Positions 63,224-64,000 of a DNA stretch of 64,000 bases are shown here, one piece after another. Below the pieces are notes generated by a model that did no database searches, was not told the DNA's origin, and saw only the letters and a list, made by a program, of their open reading frames with translations. The stretch covers positions 1-64,000 of the forward strand of contig CADAEJ010000005.1 of the NCBI GenBank assembly GCA_902786965.1, given 5' to 3'. Source of the DNA: an uncultured Ruminococcus sp. (GTDB lineage: Bacteria > Bacillota > Clostridia > Oscillospirales > Ruminococcaceae). The first letter of the stretch is position 1. Each line of letters opens with the position of its first letter. Made by a program: the position numbers and the translations under genes.

Positions 63224-63796
63224 TTATGCCCAGGGGTTCTGCGACTTTGGCTGGCGGATATCAGAAAGCAGGAACTGCTCCCAGAGGAACCACTGACCTG
63301 TCGAGCCCTGCTGTCTGAGCTGCACCTGACGGATGCTGTCTGCTCCGCCCGAACGGATATGCATTGTTGCATAGCCCTCGTTCTGATAGGTGTAGGGATT
63401 GGTTTCGATGGTTATTGTGTACGGCTGTGACGGTGTATAGTCATTATCGGGAGTTGCGCCTTGGAAGAAGGAAAACGGGATATACTCCTTGCCAACGATG
63501 CGGTCACGAAGGAACTGCTTTTCGTGAGGAGAAAGCGGCTGCGGTCCTTTGAGAAAGTTGAGCATCTCAATGCCTACCTCGGGTGCTGCTGCATATGCGC
63601 AAAGCGCACAGACTGTAAGTGCTGCTGTGTCGTAAACGGACTTGAGCTGTCCCTGCGGCAGAGCCTTCATCTGCTCAACGCTTTCGGGAAGTGCTGCAAA
63701 GGTGATGGTCTTGGGACCTGTTTCCTTTCCGATGCCAGCTACTGCGCCTGCGATACCGCTTGCTGCTTTGTTTTTCAGGTTGTCAAAAATACTCAT
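63224..63796 (-). CDS. Hypothetical protein (DUF6935-like)
   Basis: Protein of 190 residues: SIFDNLKNKAASGIAGAVAG, then ALPQGQLKSVYDTAALTVCA, YEDFI-less helical middle (SPHEKQFLRDRIVGKEYIPF) and a beta-rich C-terminus (YTITIETNPYTYQNEGY). It resembles a DUF6935-type family of Clostridia; no catalytic motif seen. ATG 63796 with AAGGAG upstream; an in-frame GTG at 63808 overlaps that site and is less likely. Confidence 0.6.
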   Translation of the reverse strand: MSIFDNLKNKAASGIAGAVAGIGKETGPKTITFAALPESVEQMKALPQGQLKSVYDTAALTVCALCAYAAAPEVGIEMLNFLKGPQPLSPHEKQFLRDRIVGKEYIPFSFFQGATPDNDYTPSQPYTITIETNPYTYQNEGYATMHIRSGGADSIRQVQLRQQGSTGQWFLWEQFLLSDIRQPKSQNPWA

Positions 63797-63918
63797 CTGG
63801 GTTTCCACTCCTTTTTTATTTTTTGTAGTGTTTTATCAGCAATAAAACCTTGTACACATTGTATCATATTTTTTTTAATAATGCAATAGCAAATCAGATT
63901 TTTTCACAAATACCGTGC

Positions 63919-63947
63919 TTTACATTCGCAGGAGTTTGTGGTATACT
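63919..63947 (+). promoter_or_regulatory. Promoter of the gene at the window end
   Basis: TTTACA (63919-63924), 17-base spacer, TATACT (63942-63947), 31 bases before ATG 63979. Confidence 0.6.
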
Positions 63948-63978
63948 TTTCTTGACAAGATTCGGGGAGGTAACGGTC

Positions 63979-64000
63979 ATGTTTGGCAGGTGGAAGATAT
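63979..64000 (+). CDS. Start of a gene, cut by the window end
   Basis: ATG 63979 with GGGGAGG at 63964-63970 (8-base spacing) and a promoter upstream. Only MFGRWKI is visible; no function can be given. Confidence 0.55.

Noticed and set aside
1..64000. tRNA or rRNA genes as integration targets
   Set aside because: No cloverleaf or rRNA segment was recognised by eye on either strand; a tRNAscan run would be needed to exclude one.

Overview
The window looks like a low-to-mid GC Gram-positive gut or rumen Clostridia genome, most likely Ruminococcus or a close Oscillospiraceae relative. This rests on recognised gene families (PrgI/VirB4 conjugation modules, giant GLUG-repeat surface proteins, CHAP-pilin/SpaA pilin operons, LexA with an Ala-Cys-Gly cleavage site), on AGGAGG ribosome-binding sites and on TTG/GTG starts. 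No rRNA, tRNA or CRISPR array was seen.

Bases 1 to about 42.6 kb read as one integrative conjugative element (ICE) or a pile-up of elements. 1-9.2 kb is the transfer module: coupling protein (VirD4), HTH protein, VirB6-like membrane protein, PrgI, VirB4, a cell-wall-hydrolase-like protein, a DUF6103-like protein, a candidate oriT, an accessory protein and a MobP3-type relaxase. Three of these are damaged: the coupling protein has an internal deletion plus frameshift, the relaxase has a one-base frameshift near its start, and the hydrolase has lost its catalytic Cys and His. Conjugation is therefore probably defective. 9.2-16.1 kb is a restriction-modification island: an Eco57I-like methylase, a helicase with a GIY-YIG/T5orf172-like N-terminus and half a methylase at its C-terminus, and a tyrosine recombinase. 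Four related 20-21 bp motifs lie here as two inverted pairs, one bracketing the 5' region of the methylase and one bracketing the recombinase. 17.0-31.3 kb is a four-gene operon for exported proteins ending in a 3662-residue GLUG-repeat protein. 31.3-42.6 kb holds regulators and maintenance genes (WYL regulator, LexA, zinc ribbon, sigma-like protein, MazF-like toxin, DinG-type helicase, small proteins, a GNAT pair) with two RNA-like structured gaps, and ends in three tandem large serine recombinase genes that probably mark the element's right end.

From 42.7 kb the content looks like ordinary chromosome. It includes an inverted, truncated copy of the head of the 17-kb surface gene with its promoter and leader hairpin. 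Next come a GntR-controlled ABC exporter operon, a six-gene sortase-dependent pilus operon on the minus strand (signal peptidase, tip pilin with a degenerate CHAP domain, backbone pilin, class C sortase, minor pilin, second sortase), tandem lipoprotein paralogues of which the first is broken, and a response regulator/kinase/ABC/FtsX four-gene set of the antimicrobial-peptide-resistance type. The window closes with a DUF-type protein on the minus strand and the first codons of another gene.

The leads most worth a second look are the inverted-repeat/recombinase/R-M arrangement, the ~380-nt hairpin-rich region directly upstream of a MazF-like toxin without a protein antitoxin, the inverted duplicate of the surface-gene head with a conserved leader hairpin, and two independent pseudo-hydrolase domains.
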